Positions 16,632 through 25,848 of a stretch of 64,000 nucleotides of DNA are shown one piece after another. A model generated the notes under the pieces. That model was not told the DNA's origin and made no database searches. It saw only the letters and a program-made list of their open reading frames with translations. A program made the position numbers and the translations under genes. Source of the stretch: Prevotella sp. (GTDB lineage Bacteria; Bacteroidota; Bacteroidia; Bacteroidales; Bacteroidaceae); assembly GCA_022773395.1 (NCBI GenBank), contig JALFBL010000010.1:22181-86180 (forward strand). The letters run 5' to 3'. Every line of letters begins with the position of its first letter. Within the stretch, counting starts at the first letter, position 1.

Positions 16632-18379
16632 TGGAAGATTTCAATCTTCAGGCTCACCTGGATCAATGCTACTCCTCCTATCCGGGAGCCGTCCGGCAGC
16701 CCGTCATCGGCATCACGAGCAACTACGAGGGGACGGATGTTACCTTGAGAGACCGCTATTACAAGCAGGTGATTGCCGCCGGAGGAACACCCGTCATCAT
16801 TCCGCCGGTAAGTGACAATAATGTGCTGGCCAACACTTTGAGCCATATCGACGGACTGCTGCTGAGCGGTGGCGGCGACTACAATCCGCTGTGGTGCGGC
16901 GAAGAGCCATCGCCCCGGCTGAAAAACATCAATGCCGAGCGCGATTTGCCCGAATTGATGATTACACGCCTGGCCTACAACCGACAGATTCCCATGCTGG
17001 GCATCTGCCGTGGCATGCAGACCTTGGCAATGGCCTTGGGTGGACGTGTGGAGCAAGACATTCCGCTGCCTACGGTGAAACATTCGCAGGATGCCGACAA
17101 ATCGGAACCGACTCATCGCATAAGTCTTGAAAAGGGCAGCGAACTGTATTCGCTGTACGGGAAAGACGTTGTATTTGTCAATTCGTTCCACCATCAGGCT
17201 GTGGCTGATCCAGGCCAGCATTTCCATGCAACGGCAAAGGCGGCCGACGGAACAATAGAGGCCATGGAAAGCAGCGAATTCAAGTCCATTATGGGCGTGC
17301 AGTGGCATCCCGAATGGATGGAAAACGGACTGCCCTTGTTCCGCTGGCTGGTACGGCAAGCCGGCAATTTCCATAATGCCAAACGGCTGCACGACCGCAT
17401 TCTTACACTCGACACACATTGCGACACACCCATGTTCTTTCCGCAAAACATCCATTTCGACCGCCGCGATCCGCGCATTTTGGTGGATCTCCACAAAATG
17501 ACAGAAGGCAGGCTGGACGCGGTTGTCATGGCGGCTTATTTGCCACAGCCCAGACTTGGCGAACAGTTCTCGCAGAAAGTGGCATTTGATGTAGATAGCC
17601 CATTGGTCTATACCGATCTGATTTTCGACAAGATAGAAGAAATCGTGAGAAACAACAGCCCATACGTAAGCATAGCCCGAACACCGGCCGACCTTTACGA
17701 GGACAAGCGCAAAGGACGCAAGAGCATCGTCTTGGGCATTGAAAACGGATTGGCTTTGAACCACGACATTACCAATGTCGAGCATTTCTCACGGCGCGGA
17801 GTAACCTACATTACCCTTTGCCATAATGGCGACAACGACATTTGCGACAGTTGCAGGGGATGCAGCACGCACAATGGCGTGAGCCAGTTTGGCGAAAAGG
17901 TTATCCAAGCCATGAACGACAACGGCATTATGGTGGACCTGAGCCATGCGGGCGAAAAGAGTTTCTACGATGCATTGGAAATCAGCCGCACGCCCATTGT
18001 GTGCAGCCACAGCAACTGCCGTTCGCTCTGCGACCACCCGCGCAACCTTACCGACCAGCAGATGAAACTGCTGGCAGCCCATGGAGGCGTGGTGCACGTC
18101 ACCCTCTACAAGGGATTCTTGCAGAAAAACGGCGAGGCCAGCATAAACGATGTCATGGCACATCTGGAACATGCCATACAGACCATGGGCATCGACCATG
18201 TGGGACTGGGCACCGATTTCGATGGAGACGGTGGCGTTTGCGGACTGGCCGACAGTAGCGAACTCATCAATTTCACCCTGCAATTGCTCAAAAGGAAATA
18301 CAGCGAGCGCGACATTGAAAAAATATGGGGAGGCAATTGGCTTCGCGTGATGTCGCAGGTGCAGTGTGCGGCACATTAA
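16631..18379 (+). CDS. Fusion of a class I glutamine-amidotransferase-like peptidase (C26) and a membrane-dipeptidase-like domain (M19)
   Basis: A 582-residue two-domain enzyme. Residues 20-245 form a peptidase C26 / gamma-glutamyl-GABA hydrolase domain with nucleophile Cys in GICRGMQTLA, the SGGGDYNP segment, and the His-Glu pair in GVQWHPEWM. Residues 255-575 form a renal-dipeptidase (M19) domain with metal ligands in LDTHCDTP, a central glutamate in GIENGLAL, His in VDLSHAG and CSHSNCR, and Asp in GLGTDFDGDG. No signal peptide is visible, so it probably acts in the cytoplasm, perhaps cleaving gamma-glutamyl peptides and then dipeptides. It follows the Lrp gene with a one-base overlap. Confidence 0.88.
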   Translation: MEDFNLQAHLDQCYSSYPGAVRQPVIGITSNYEGTDVTLRDRYYKQVIAAGGTPVIIPPVSDNNVLANTLSHIDGLLLSGGGDYNPLWCGEEPSPRLKNINAERDLPELMITRLAYNRQIPMLGICRGMQTLAMALGGRVEQDIPLPTVKHSQDADKSEPTHRISLEKGSELYSLYGKDVVFVNSFHHQAVADPGQHFHATAKAADGTIEAMESSEFKSIMGVQWHPEWMENGLPLFRWLVRQAGNFHNAKRLHDRILTLDTHCDTPMFFPQNIHFDRRDPRILVDLHKMTEGRLDAVVMAAYLPQPRLGEQFSQKVAFDVDSPLVYTDLIFDKIEEIVRNNSPYVSIARTPADLYEDKRKGRKSIVLGIENGLALNHDITNVEHFSRRGVTYITLCHNGDNDICDSCRGCSTHNGVSQFGEKVIQAMNDNGIMVDLSHAGEKSFYDALEISRTPIVCSHSNCRSLCDHPRNLTDQQMKLLAAHGGVVHVTLYKGFLQKNGEASINDVMAHLEHAIQTMGIDHVGLGTDFDGDGGVCGLADSSELINFTLQLLKRKYSERDIEKIWGGNWLRVMSQVQCAAH

Positions 18380-18404
18380 TCGACAACAATAAAACAAAAG
18401 AACA

Positions 18405-19427
18405 ATGAGAACAAAATATCATTTGCATATACATTATTATTTATATATAGGAGTGTGGCTGTTGGCCTCCATGCTGACAGCTTGCAAAAGCAACAAGCAA
18501 CCGGTTTCGGATGCACACCTGGCAGTTTCGGGACCCGTTGGCCCATCGTTCAATGCCGACAGTGCGTATCGTTTCTGCGAGGAGCAATGCGCTTTCGGCC
18601 CACGCACGATGAACAGCGAGGCGCACGACCGGTGTGAAGAGTGGATTGTCAAGAAATTCAAACAGTATGGCTGCACGGTGACCCTTCAGAAGGCCACCTT
18701 GACCGGATATGACGGAACACCGCTGAAGAGCACGAACATCATTGCTTCCTACAGGCCTGAACTCACTTCGAGAGTATTGCTCTGCGCCCATTGGGACAGT
18801 CGTCCGTGGGCAGACAATGATCCCGACAGCACCAATTGGCGCAAACCCGTCATGGCGGCAAACGACGGTGCAAGCGGTGTGGCCTTGATGATAGAAATGG
18901 CGCGGCTGCTACAGCAGATCGACACCCTGAAGGTGGGCGTGGACTTTATCTGCTTTGATGCAGAGGATTGGGGAAAGCCCCAATGGGACGCAAGTGAGAC
19001 AGGAGACGATTCCTGGGCATTGGGGTCTCAATATTGGGCACAGAACACGCACGTAAAACCCTACAACGCACGCTACGGCATTCTGCTGGACATGGTGGGC
19101 GGACAAGGTGCGCGCTTCTATCAGGAAGGACTGTCCAAACAATATGCACCTGCCATTATCGACAAAGTGTGGGCTGCTGCCAAAGTGACAGGATTCGGAA
19201 GCTACTTCCCCGATGCCGAAGGCGGCTATGTCACGGACGACCACCAGGCCGTGAACGATTTCGCAAAGGTTCCCACCATCGACATCATCCCTCACTACCC
19301 CGATTGCCAGCAAAGTTCTTTCGGCCCCACATGGCACACAGTGAACGACACGATGGAGCATATTGACAAACAAACCTTTAAGGCTGTGGGACAAACGGTT
19401 GTTCAAGTTTTGTTCTCGGAAAAATAG
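18405..19427 (+). CDS. Glutaminyl-peptide cyclotransferase (PgQC-like, M28 fold), lipoprotein
   Basis: A 340-residue zinc enzyme of the M28 aminopeptidase fold. A lipobox LTAC after a short N-terminal hydrophobic stretch suggests a periplasmic lipoprotein. Metal ligands are in CAHWDSRPW, AANDGASG and CFDAEDWG, and a later histidine in VTDDHQAVNDF. The overall sequence (FGPRTMNSEAHDRCEEWI, DMVGGQGARF, DIIPHY) is that of the animal-type glutaminyl cyclase known from Porphyromonas gingivalis, which turns N-terminal glutamine into pyroglutamate. Many exported Bacteroidota proteins begin with Gln after signal cleavage, which fits. A plain aminopeptidase is the alternative. Confidence 0.88.
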   Translation: MRTKYHLHIHYYLYIGVWLLASMLTACKSNKQPVSDAHLAVSGPVGPSFNADSAYRFCEEQCAFGPRTMNSEAHDRCEEWIVKKFKQYGCTVTLQKATLTGYDGTPLKSTNIIASYRPELTSRVLLCAHWDSRPWADNDPDSTNWRKPVMAANDGASGVALMIEMARLLQQIDTLKVGVDFICFDAEDWGKPQWDASETGDDSWALGSQYWAQNTHVKPYNARYGILLDMVGGQGARFYQEGLSKQYAPAIIDKVWAAAKVTGFGSYFPDAEGGYVTDDHQAVNDFAKVPTIDIIPHYPDCQQSSFGPTWHTVNDTMEHIDKQTFKAVGQTVVQVLFSEK

Positions 19428-19739
19428 CGACTGCACCTGCCAGTTGAACCGGAAAATGCAAGGGACAATACATTGCTATTCAAAACATGCAGTCAGATAT
19501 GGCATTTGACAACATAGAAATTGAAATCCTAAAATACGAGGGCAGAACAGTTTCTACAGGACAGGGAAAAGCAGGCAGAGAACTCCAGAGCCCTACTTTC
19601 TGGATGAAATGCCCCTCTTATTTTTGCATTTCCTCTTTATGTTTGTCCACGATATGACTGCGCTTTTCGTTTTTTTTGCCTATCTTTGCCCAGCAAGAAG
19701 CGGGAAACAAAGAAAACCGGTTCGGGAAACGTGGAAAGA
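19428..19739 (+). promoter_or_regulatory. Intergenic region with promoter of the spoIIM-DUF58 operon
   Basis: About 310 bp without a gene. TATCTTTG at 19681-19688 is a clear -7 element 52 bp before the first gene, and it rules out the open frame that begins upstream at 19686. I see no strong terminator for the cyclase gene. Confidence 0.65.
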
Positions 19740-20702
19740 ATGAGGGAAGTTTCGTTTATCAGGCAGAACATCGAGAAGTGGAGGGAAACGGAAAGATGGG
19801 TTGAGGATACCAAAGAGGTATCGCCCGACACATTGGCTGATGCCTATACGGACATCACTTCCGACCTGGCTTTTTCGCAGACCCACTATCCCACTTCGCG
19901 CATCACCATCTATTTGAACAACTTGGCCTCGGCACTGCACAACGAGATTTACAGGAACAAGCGCGAGAAGTGGTCGCGCATGGTAACATTCTGGACACGT
20001 GAAGTGCCACACACCATGCATGATGCCCGCAAGGAGTTGCTGGTATCGCTTGTCATATTCGCTGCAAGTGTCCTGATAGGAGCAATGTCGCAATACCATG
20101 ATGCCGACTTTGCACGCTTGATATTGGGCAACGGGTATGTAGACATGACCTTGGAGAACATAGGCAAGGGCCAACCCATGGCAGTGTATAGCGGCAGCGA
20201 GGAAATGGGAATGTTTCTCGGCATTACCCTCAACAACGTTTTCGTTTCGTTGGCAGTATTCGCTATGGGCATCTTCACCAGTGTGGGCACGGGATTCATG
20301 CTGTTCAGGAACGGTGTGATGCTGGGAGCCTTCCAGACGTTCTTTTTCCAGCACGGACTGCTCGCCGAGTCGATGCTTGCCATATGGTTGCACGGCACGC
20401 TGGAAATTTCCGCCATCATCGTAGCAGGAAGTGCCGGTGTGGCCATGGGCAACAGCTGGCTGTTTCCAGGTACTTACTCGCGCATGACATCGTTCAGAAG
20501 AGGCGCCATGCGAGGTTTGAAAATCGTGGTGGGCACCGTCCCCCTGTTCATCGTGGCAGGATTCATAGAAGGATTCTTCACACGGCATACTGAATGGCCG
20601 TACACACTGCGCCTTGCCATCATTCTGTCTTCACTCGCTTTCGTAATCTTCTATTATATAGGACTGCCCCATATTATTACAAAAAAACTCAGAACAAATT
20701 AA
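19740..20702 (+). CDS. SpoIIM-family (stage II sporulation protein M-like) membrane protein
   Basis: A 320-residue membrane protein. A soluble N-terminal region of about 95 residues (REVSFIRQNIEKWRETERWV) is followed by about six membrane segments with the family loop GVGTGFMLFRNGVMLGAFQTFFFQHGL-like segment and LAIWLHGTLEISAIIVAG, a glycine- and histidine-bearing core typical of SpoIIM/DUF95 proteins. Despite the name these occur in non-sporulating Bacteroidota. It is the first gene of a six-gene unit with DUF4129, DUF4350, MoxR and DUF58 proteins, and probably belongs to that envelope-stress or complex-assembly system. Confidence 0.88.
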   Translation: MREVSFIRQNIEKWRETERWVEDTKEVSPDTLADAYTDITSDLAFSQTHYPTSRITIYLNNLASALHNEIYRNKREKWSRMVTFWTREVPHTMHDARKELLVSLVIFAASVLIGAMSQYHDADFARLILGNGYVDMTLENIGKGQPMAVYSGSEEMGMFLGITLNNVFVSLAVFAMGIFTSVGTGFMLFRNGVMLGAFQTFFFQHGLLAESMLAIWLHGTLEISAIIVAGSAGVAMGNSWLFPGTYSRMTSFRRGAMRGLKIVVGTVPLFIVAGFIEGFFTRHTEWPYTLRLAIILSSLAFVIFYYIGLPHIITKKLRTN

Positions 20703-20703
20703 A

Positions 20704-21660
20704 ATGAACATCCAGAAACCCCTTATCCAATTGTACAAGGTGCGCAGTTTCGGCGAGAAAATCAGCGACACCTTTGCATTTATCGGCGAGAATTTCAAAA
20801 TTCTGTTCAAGCATATCACCTATTTCCTGCTGCCCCTGTGCCTTTTCCAAGCTTTTGCGCTTAACGGACTGATGGGCAACTACATGGCCCTTTTCACCCG
20901 GTTTTCCGATGCAGGAACAGCAGGCAACGGCCTGGACTCCATGGGTTGGGACAGTTTGTCAGGCATCCTCATGAGTCTTGTCGCCTACGTTGTTCTCTAC
21001 ACCGTCGGCTACACGCTGCTGACGAGCATCATCTATGCCATGATGAAGGTGTATGAAAGGCGCGGCGACCGTTTGAAAGGCATTGGCTGGGAAGAGTTGC
21101 AGCCGCAGATGGTGAGAAACCTCAAGCGGGGAAGCATCCTGATACTTGTCACCATCATCCTCTCCATAGCCGTCTTGGCATTGTTTGCACTGGCGTCTTA
21201 CATTGCTCCGGCACTCATTCTTGTGGCCTATGTCCCACTGATTGCCGTGGCCGTACCCTTGGCACTGTTCATGCCTATCTACCAGTTCGAGGACGATGCC
21301 ACCCTGTGGGTGGCGTTGCGCAAGTCCTTGCGGTTGGGATTCAAAACATGGGGCGGAATATTTTCCCTTCTCATCGTGTTGTCCATATTGGCCAGCGTTT
21401 TGCAAATGATTACCCAAATGCCGTGGCAGATTGCTGTCATGATCAAGATGTTCTTGGGTATGGAAGGTGCAGAGAACGCCTTCATTTCATCGTTCGGCTA
21501 CAGTTTCCTGGTCTATCTGCTTTCGGTTGTCAGTTCGTTTGGCACTTATCTTGCCTACTCCATCTTGGTGGTGGGACTGGGCTATCAATATGGCCATGCC
21601 TGTGAAAAAATAGACAGGATGACGGTTGAAAGCGATATCGACAAATTTGAACAACTCTAA
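20704..21660 (+). CDS. Uncharacterised multi-pass membrane protein of the moxR cluster
   Basis: A 318-residue hydrophobic protein with a 40-residue cytoplasmic start (QLYKVRSFGEKISDTFAFIGENFKILFKHITYF) and about six membrane segments, ending in a charged tail. I do not recognise a named family; it resembles the glycerophosphoryl-diester-phosphodiesterase-type membrane domains and related DUF families often found in Bacteroidota moxR loci. It starts one base after the spoIIM-like stop and precedes the DUF4129 gene by 13 bp. No catalytic motif is visible, so the role is inferred only from context. Confidence 0.8.
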   Translation: MNIQKPLIQLYKVRSFGEKISDTFAFIGENFKILFKHITYFLLPLCLFQAFALNGLMGNYMALFTRFSDAGTAGNGLDSMGWDSLSGILMSLVAYVVLYTVGYTLLTSIIYAMMKVYERRGDRLKGIGWEELQPQMVRNLKRGSILILVTIILSIAVLALFALASYIAPALILVAYVPLIAVAVPLALFMPIYQFEDDATLWVALRKSLRLGFKTWGGIFSLLIVLSILASVLQMITQMPWQIAVMIKMFLGMEGAENAFISSFGYSFLVYLLSVVSSFGTYLAYSILVVGLGYQYGHACEKIDRMTVESDIDKFEQL

Positions 21661-21673
21661 GCTGTGCCACAAG

Positions 21674-22288
21674 ATGCTGCCCCGCTCTGCCGATACACTT
21701 GTTTGCGACACCATGCAGATTTCTGCCTGGCAGAACGATGGTGCCTACAATTATCATCAAGAACTGATGGGGCAGCAGAAAAGCCTGATGGAGTGGCTGA
21801 TGGAGAAAATGATGGAAGTGCTCCAGCAGATTTTGGGCTCCACGTTGGCAGACCAATTGTCCAAGCCGCTGCTCATGATGGCTGGCATCAGCCTTGCTCT
21901 GGTCATCCTGTGGTTTGTCTATAAGAACCGCCCGGAACTGTTTTCCTTCATCCGAAAGGTAAAAAGAGAAGAGAAGATGGAGGATGACAGCATCTATGGG
22001 GTGGATTTTCGGGAGCGCATCCATGAAGCGGTAAGCCGAACAGACTGGCGAGAGGCCGTAAGGTGGGCGTATCTGCAAACACTGAAAACACTGAACGACG
22101 GAGGAAAGATTGACTGGCAACCGTACAAGACCCCCACGCAATATGTCTATGAATTTCGCTCAAAGGCATTCCGTGACATGACCAACAACTTTTTGAGAGT
22201 GCGATACGGAAATTTTGACGCCGACAAGCCACTTTATGAAACCATGTTCCGCTTACAGGCGGAAATAGGAAAGGAGACAGAGCCATGA
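21674..22288 (+). CDS. DUF4129-domain membrane protein
   Basis: A 204-residue protein with one central membrane helix (PLLMMAGISLALVILWFVYKN) and a cytoplasmic C-terminal domain (FRERIHEAVSRTDWREAVRWAYLQTLKTLNDGGKIDWQPYKTP), which is the DUF4129 signature. The open frame extends upstream into the preceding gene, but the ATG at 21674 is the first methionine outside it. Its last four bases overlap the next start (ATGA), so it is translationally coupled to the DUF4350 gene. The family accompanies MoxR/DUF58 proteins; a biochemical role is not established. Confidence 0.82.
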   Translation: MLPRSADTLVCDTMQISAWQNDGAYNYHQELMGQQKSLMEWLMEKMMEVLQQILGSTLADQLSKPLLMMAGISLALVILWFVYKNRPELFSFIRKVKREEKMEDDSIYGVDFRERIHEAVSRTDWREAVRWAYLQTLKTLNDGGKIDWQPYKTPTQYVYEFRSKAFRDMTNNFLRVRYGNFDADKPLYETMFRLQAEIGKETEP

Positions 22289-23523
22289 AGTTCAACCAGC
22301 TGTTCATTCTTTCCATTTTGACATTCCTCGCTTTCGTCTTTGTCATGGAATACCGTATGCCCAAGAAATTTATCTGGACGCCTTCGTTCAGCCATACCGA
22401 CAAACAACCTTTCGGGTGCTATGTCTTCGACAGTGTTCTGGTGAAGTCGTTGCCTAAAGGCTATCGCGTGACAAAGAAATCGCTCTACCAAATGAGAGAT
22501 GACAAACAGCCTAAAGGTGTGCTGGTTGTGGCAGACGACCTGTCATCGTTCAGCCGGACAGACTACAACGCCTTGCAGCAAATGCCAAGAAACGGCAGCA
22601 AAATCATGCTGGCAGGCAACAGGATGAGTACAGTGGTGGAGAAAAAACTGTCGTGCCGGTTCTGTGACATGTATGTATCTATGTCGCTGCAACAATATGC
22701 CGCGCAGAGGCTGCACCGCGACACCCTCAGGTGGACAGCCGACAATAGATACAAAGAACGCCTGTACAGGTTTTACCCACAACTGTGCGACCACTATATC
22801 AGCGTCAAAAAAAGCACAACAGGTGCGAAACTGCTGGCAGGGCCGTTGGGGAACGGACGTACCTACCCCATAGAGAAAGAAGAATGGGCGATGGCCGTAA
22901 GTTATCCCGTGGGAAAGGGAGAAATCATACTTGTTTCCACGCCGCTCATCTTTACAAACTATGCCTTGTTGGATGGAGAAAACCACGAATACATTTTCAG
23001 ATTGTTGTCGCAAATGGGCAATTTGCCCATTGTGCGCACCGAGGCATATATGCCCCAAACTGCCCAGCTGCAGCAATCGCCGCTCCGGTATTTCCTGTCT
23101 CAGAAACCTCTGAAATGGGCGGTTTATCTCGCGTTGCTCACCATTGTCCTGTTCATGCTCTTCACTGCCAAGCGTCGCCAGCGCACAATTCCCGTCATGG
23201 AAGAGCCGCAAAACAAGTCGCTTGAGTTTGTGGAACTCATCGGGACACTCTATTATCAGAAAAAAGACTATCGCGACCTGGTGATGAAAAAATTCATGTT
23301 TTTCGCTGAACTAATGCGCAGAAGATGGCAGGTGGACATCACCAACCGGGAAGACGACGGACGCACCTTCTCCCTTATTTCCTCTCAGACAGGTATGGAA
23401 CAGCAGGAAGTAGAACTGCTTGTCAACGACTTGCGTAGAATGAAAGACAGCGAAAGACAAATCACGCCGAAAGCCTCTACTTTATATATAGAGAAAATCA
23501 ACGAAATCATCAAAAGCATATAA
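22285..23523 (+). CDS. DUF4350-domain membrane protein
   Basis: A 412-residue protein. An N-terminal membrane anchor (FILSILTFLAFVFVMEY) leads into a periplasmic domain of about 230 residues with the DUF4350 features (GVLVVADDLSSFSRTDYNALQQMPRNGSKIMLAGNRM, then GKGEIILVSTPLIFTNYALLD), related to class I amidotransferase folds without the catalytic Cys. A second membrane helix (KWAVYLALLTIVLFMLFTA) and a cytoplasmic tail follow. The fold suggests ligand binding rather than catalysis. It sits between DUF4129 (4-bp overlap) and moxR (3-bp gap). Confidence 0.85.
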   Translation: MKFNQLFILSILTFLAFVFVMEYRMPKKFIWTPSFSHTDKQPFGCYVFDSVLVKSLPKGYRVTKKSLYQMRDDKQPKGVLVVADDLSSFSRTDYNALQQMPRNGSKIMLAGNRMSTVVEKKLSCRFCDMYVSMSLQQYAAQRLHRDTLRWTADNRYKERLYRFYPQLCDHYISVKKSTTGAKLLAGPLGNGRTYPIEKEEWAMAVSYPVGKGEIILVSTPLIFTNYALLDGENHEYIFRLLSQMGNLPIVRTEAYMPQTAQLQQSPLRYFLSQKPLKWAVYLALLTIVLFMLFTAKRRQRTIPVMEEPQNKSLEFVELIGTLYYQKKDYRDLVMKKFMFFAELMRRRWQVDITNREDDGRTFSLISSQTGMEQQEVELLVNDLRRMKDSERQITPKASTLYIEKINEIIKSI

Positions 23524-23526
23524 TTC

Positions 23527-24504
23527 ATGGAAGAAAATAACGTACTGCAAAGGGCAGACCTCGTGCAGTTTGCCGAAAAAATACAGACGGTGAAAGACAG
23601 GATTGGAAAGATCGTGGTGGGGCAGGAACAAACCGTAGAACTCGTGCTTACAGCCATTCTCGCCAATGGCCATGTGCTGATAGAAGGGGTGCCGGGTGTG
23701 GCCAAAACCCTGCTGGCCCGATTAGTGTCCAAACTCATTGATGCCCGCTTCAGCCGTATCCAATTCACACCCGACCTCATGCCAAGCGACATCCTGGGAA
23801 CAACGGTGTTCAATATGAAAAGCAGTGAGTTTGATTTCCATCCGGGTCCCGTGTTCACCGATATGCTTCTGGTGGATGAAATCAACCGCGCCCCTGCCAA
23901 AACACAGGCGGCCCTGTTTGAGGTCATGGAGGAGAGGCAGGTGACCATTGACGGAACAACCCGAAAAATGGGCGATGTCTATACCATCATTGCCACCCAG
24001 AACCCCGTGGAACAAGAAGGAACCTACAAGTTACCCGAAGCGCAGACCGACCGTTTCCTGATGAAAATCACCATGGACTATCCGTCGCTGGACGAAGAAG
24101 TGGCCATTCTTGAACGTCACCACAACCAGGCAGACTTGGTGAAGCTCAACAATGTAGCACCCGCTGTCAGCATCGACGAACTGCTTGCCATGCGCGCTTG
24201 CATGCATCGGGTGTTCGTTGAGCCGTCGCTCCTGCGCTATATGGCCGCCATCGTGCAGACCACGCGCAACAGCAAGACGGTGTTTCTCGGAGCATCTCCC
24301 CGTGCATCGGTGGCCATACTGCAAGCCTCGAAGGCATACGCACTGCTGCAAGGACGCGATTTCGTCACCCCCGAAGACATCAAGTTCGTCACTCCGCCCA
24401 TCCTCCAGCACCGACTCGTTCTCACCGCCGAGGCTGAAATGGAAGGCTTTACGGCCATGAAAGTGGCACAAAGGCTCATCGACAAAGTGGAAGTTCCTCA
24501 ATAA
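23527..24504 (+). CDS. MoxR-family AAA+ ATPase
   Basis: A 325-residue MoxR ATPase. Walker A is GVPGVAKTLLA (about residues 56-66), Walker B is MLLVDEINRAPAKTQAALFEVMEE, sensor 1 is ATQNPVEQEGTYKLPEAQTDRF, and sensor 2 region is GASPRASVAILQASKAYAL. MoxR proteins form hexamers that remodel or activate partners carrying VWA-like domains. The DUF58 protein 15 bp downstream is the expected partner. Length is normal and all motifs are intact. Confidence 0.95.
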   Translation: MEENNVLQRADLVQFAEKIQTVKDRIGKIVVGQEQTVELVLTAILANGHVLIEGVPGVAKTLLARLVSKLIDARFSRIQFTPDLMPSDILGTTVFNMKSSEFDFHPGPVFTDMLLVDEINRAPAKTQAALFEVMEERQVTIDGTTRKMGDVYTIIATQNPVEQEGTYKLPEAQTDRFLMKITMDYPSLDEEVAILERHHNQADLVKLNNVAPAVSIDELLAMRACMHRVFVEPSLLRYMAAIVQTTRNSKTVFLGASPRASVAILQASKAYALLQGRDFVTPEDIKFVTPPILQHRLVLTAEAEMEGFTAMKVAQRLIDKVEVPQ

Positions 24505-24519
24505 CAACGCTGCACGCCC

Positions 24520-25848
24520 ATGTATCTCACTCTCCGGTTCTATTTGGCCATGTCCACCGTTGTCCTGCTCGTTGCAGGTGGCTATCTCTATCCTCCATTG
24601 TTCAATATGGGCATGGCAATCCTGTGGATACTGATGGTAACAGTGGTGGCAGAGACTGTCATGCTCTACAGCAAACGGGGAGTCAGGGCAGAGCGGGAAT
24701 GTTCCGAACGATTCTCGAATGGTGACGACAATCCTGTGCATATCCGTGTGGAAAACACATTTCCGTTTCCTCTCCAATTGGAAGTGATTGACGAGATACC
24801 TCCGGAATTTCAACGGCGAGACATTTGCCTGAAAGCCCGTATTGGCGCAAGGAATGAGCGACACCTGTCTTACCTGCTTCGCCCTGTGGAGCGTGGCGAA
24901 TATCATTTCGGACTTGTCCGCATATTGGGCACCACTGTATTGGGCTTGGTGCAGCGGCGTTTCTCATGCAGTCATCCGATTGCCATCAAGGTATATCCTT
25001 CCTACCGGATGCTTCGTCAATACGAACTGATAGCCATCAGCAGCCATCTTGCAGAAAGGGGCATCAAGCGCATTCGCCGCGTGGGACACCATACCGATTT
25101 TGAACAAATCAAAGACTATGTGAAAGGCGACGACTACCGCACCATCAACTGGAAAGCCAGTGCCCGCAGACACCAGCTCATGGTCAACGTCTATCAAGAC
25201 GAACGGTCGCAACACATTTATAACGTGATTGACAAAGGAAGGGTGATGCAACAGGCATTTGCGGATAGCAGTGCACACGGCAGACAAAAGGGAATGACAC
25301 TGCTGGACTATGCCATTAACGCCTCGCTGGTGCTGTCGTACATCGCTATCAGGAAGGAAGACAAGGCTGGCCTAATTACTTTTTCCGACCGCTTCGAGAC
25401 GTTCGTTCCTGCCTCACGCCAGTCGGGCCACATGCAAACGCTCCTCGAAACACTCTATCACCAGCGCACCCTTTTCAGCGAAACCGATTTCTCTGCCCTT
25501 TGCGCCAACATCAACAAGCACATCAACAAGCGCAGTCTCGTTGTCCTCTACACCAACTTCATGGGCATGGCATCGTTGAAACGTCAACTGCCCTATCTGC
25601 GGCAGATCGGCCGCCGCCACCGCCTGCTTGTGGTTTTCTTTGAAGATACCCAACTGAAAGACTATATCCACTCTCCCGTCAGCAATATGGAAGAGCAGTT
25701 TCGCCATGTCATTGCCGAAAAATACGCCTACGAAAAGCGTCTCATAGCCTCCACCCTCAAACAAAACGGCATTCTCTCCCTGCTCACAGCACCCGATGCA
25801 CTTTCTGCAAACGTCATCAACAAGTATTTGGAGTTGAATTCGCAATGA
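24520..25848 (+). CDS. DUF58-domain protein (VWA-like, MoxR partner)
   Basis: A 442-residue protein. Two N-terminal membrane helices (residues 5-45) are followed by an immunoglobulin-like stretch and the DUF58 core (FEQIKDYVKGDDYRTINWKASARRHQLMVNVYQDERSQHIYNVIDKG, about 190-240), then a VWA-like domain to the end. The family works with MoxR ATPases in envelope complex assembly, as in the Bat (aerotolerance) system. It is the last gene of the cluster. The usual MIDAS motif appears degenerate (DKGRVM), as in many DUF58 proteins. Confidence 0.9.
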   Translation: MYLTLRFYLAMSTVVLLVAGGYLYPPLFNMGMAILWILMVTVVAETVMLYSKRGVRAERECSERFSNGDDNPVHIRVENTFPFPLQLEVIDEIPPEFQRRDICLKARIGARNERHLSYLLRPVERGEYHFGLVRILGTTVLGLVQRRFSCSHPIAIKVYPSYRMLRQYELIAISSHLAERGIKRIRRVGHHTDFEQIKDYVKGDDYRTINWKASARRHQLMVNVYQDERSQHIYNVIDKGRVMQQAFADSSAHGRQKGMTLLDYAINASLVLSYIAIRKEDKAGLITFSDRFETFVPASRQSGHMQTLLETLYHQRTLFSETDFSALCANINKHINKRSLVVLYTNFMGMASLKRQLPYLRQIGRRHRLLVVFFEDTQLKDYIHSPVSNMEEQFRHVIAEKYAYEKRLIASTLKQNGILSLLTAPDALSANVINKYLELNSQ

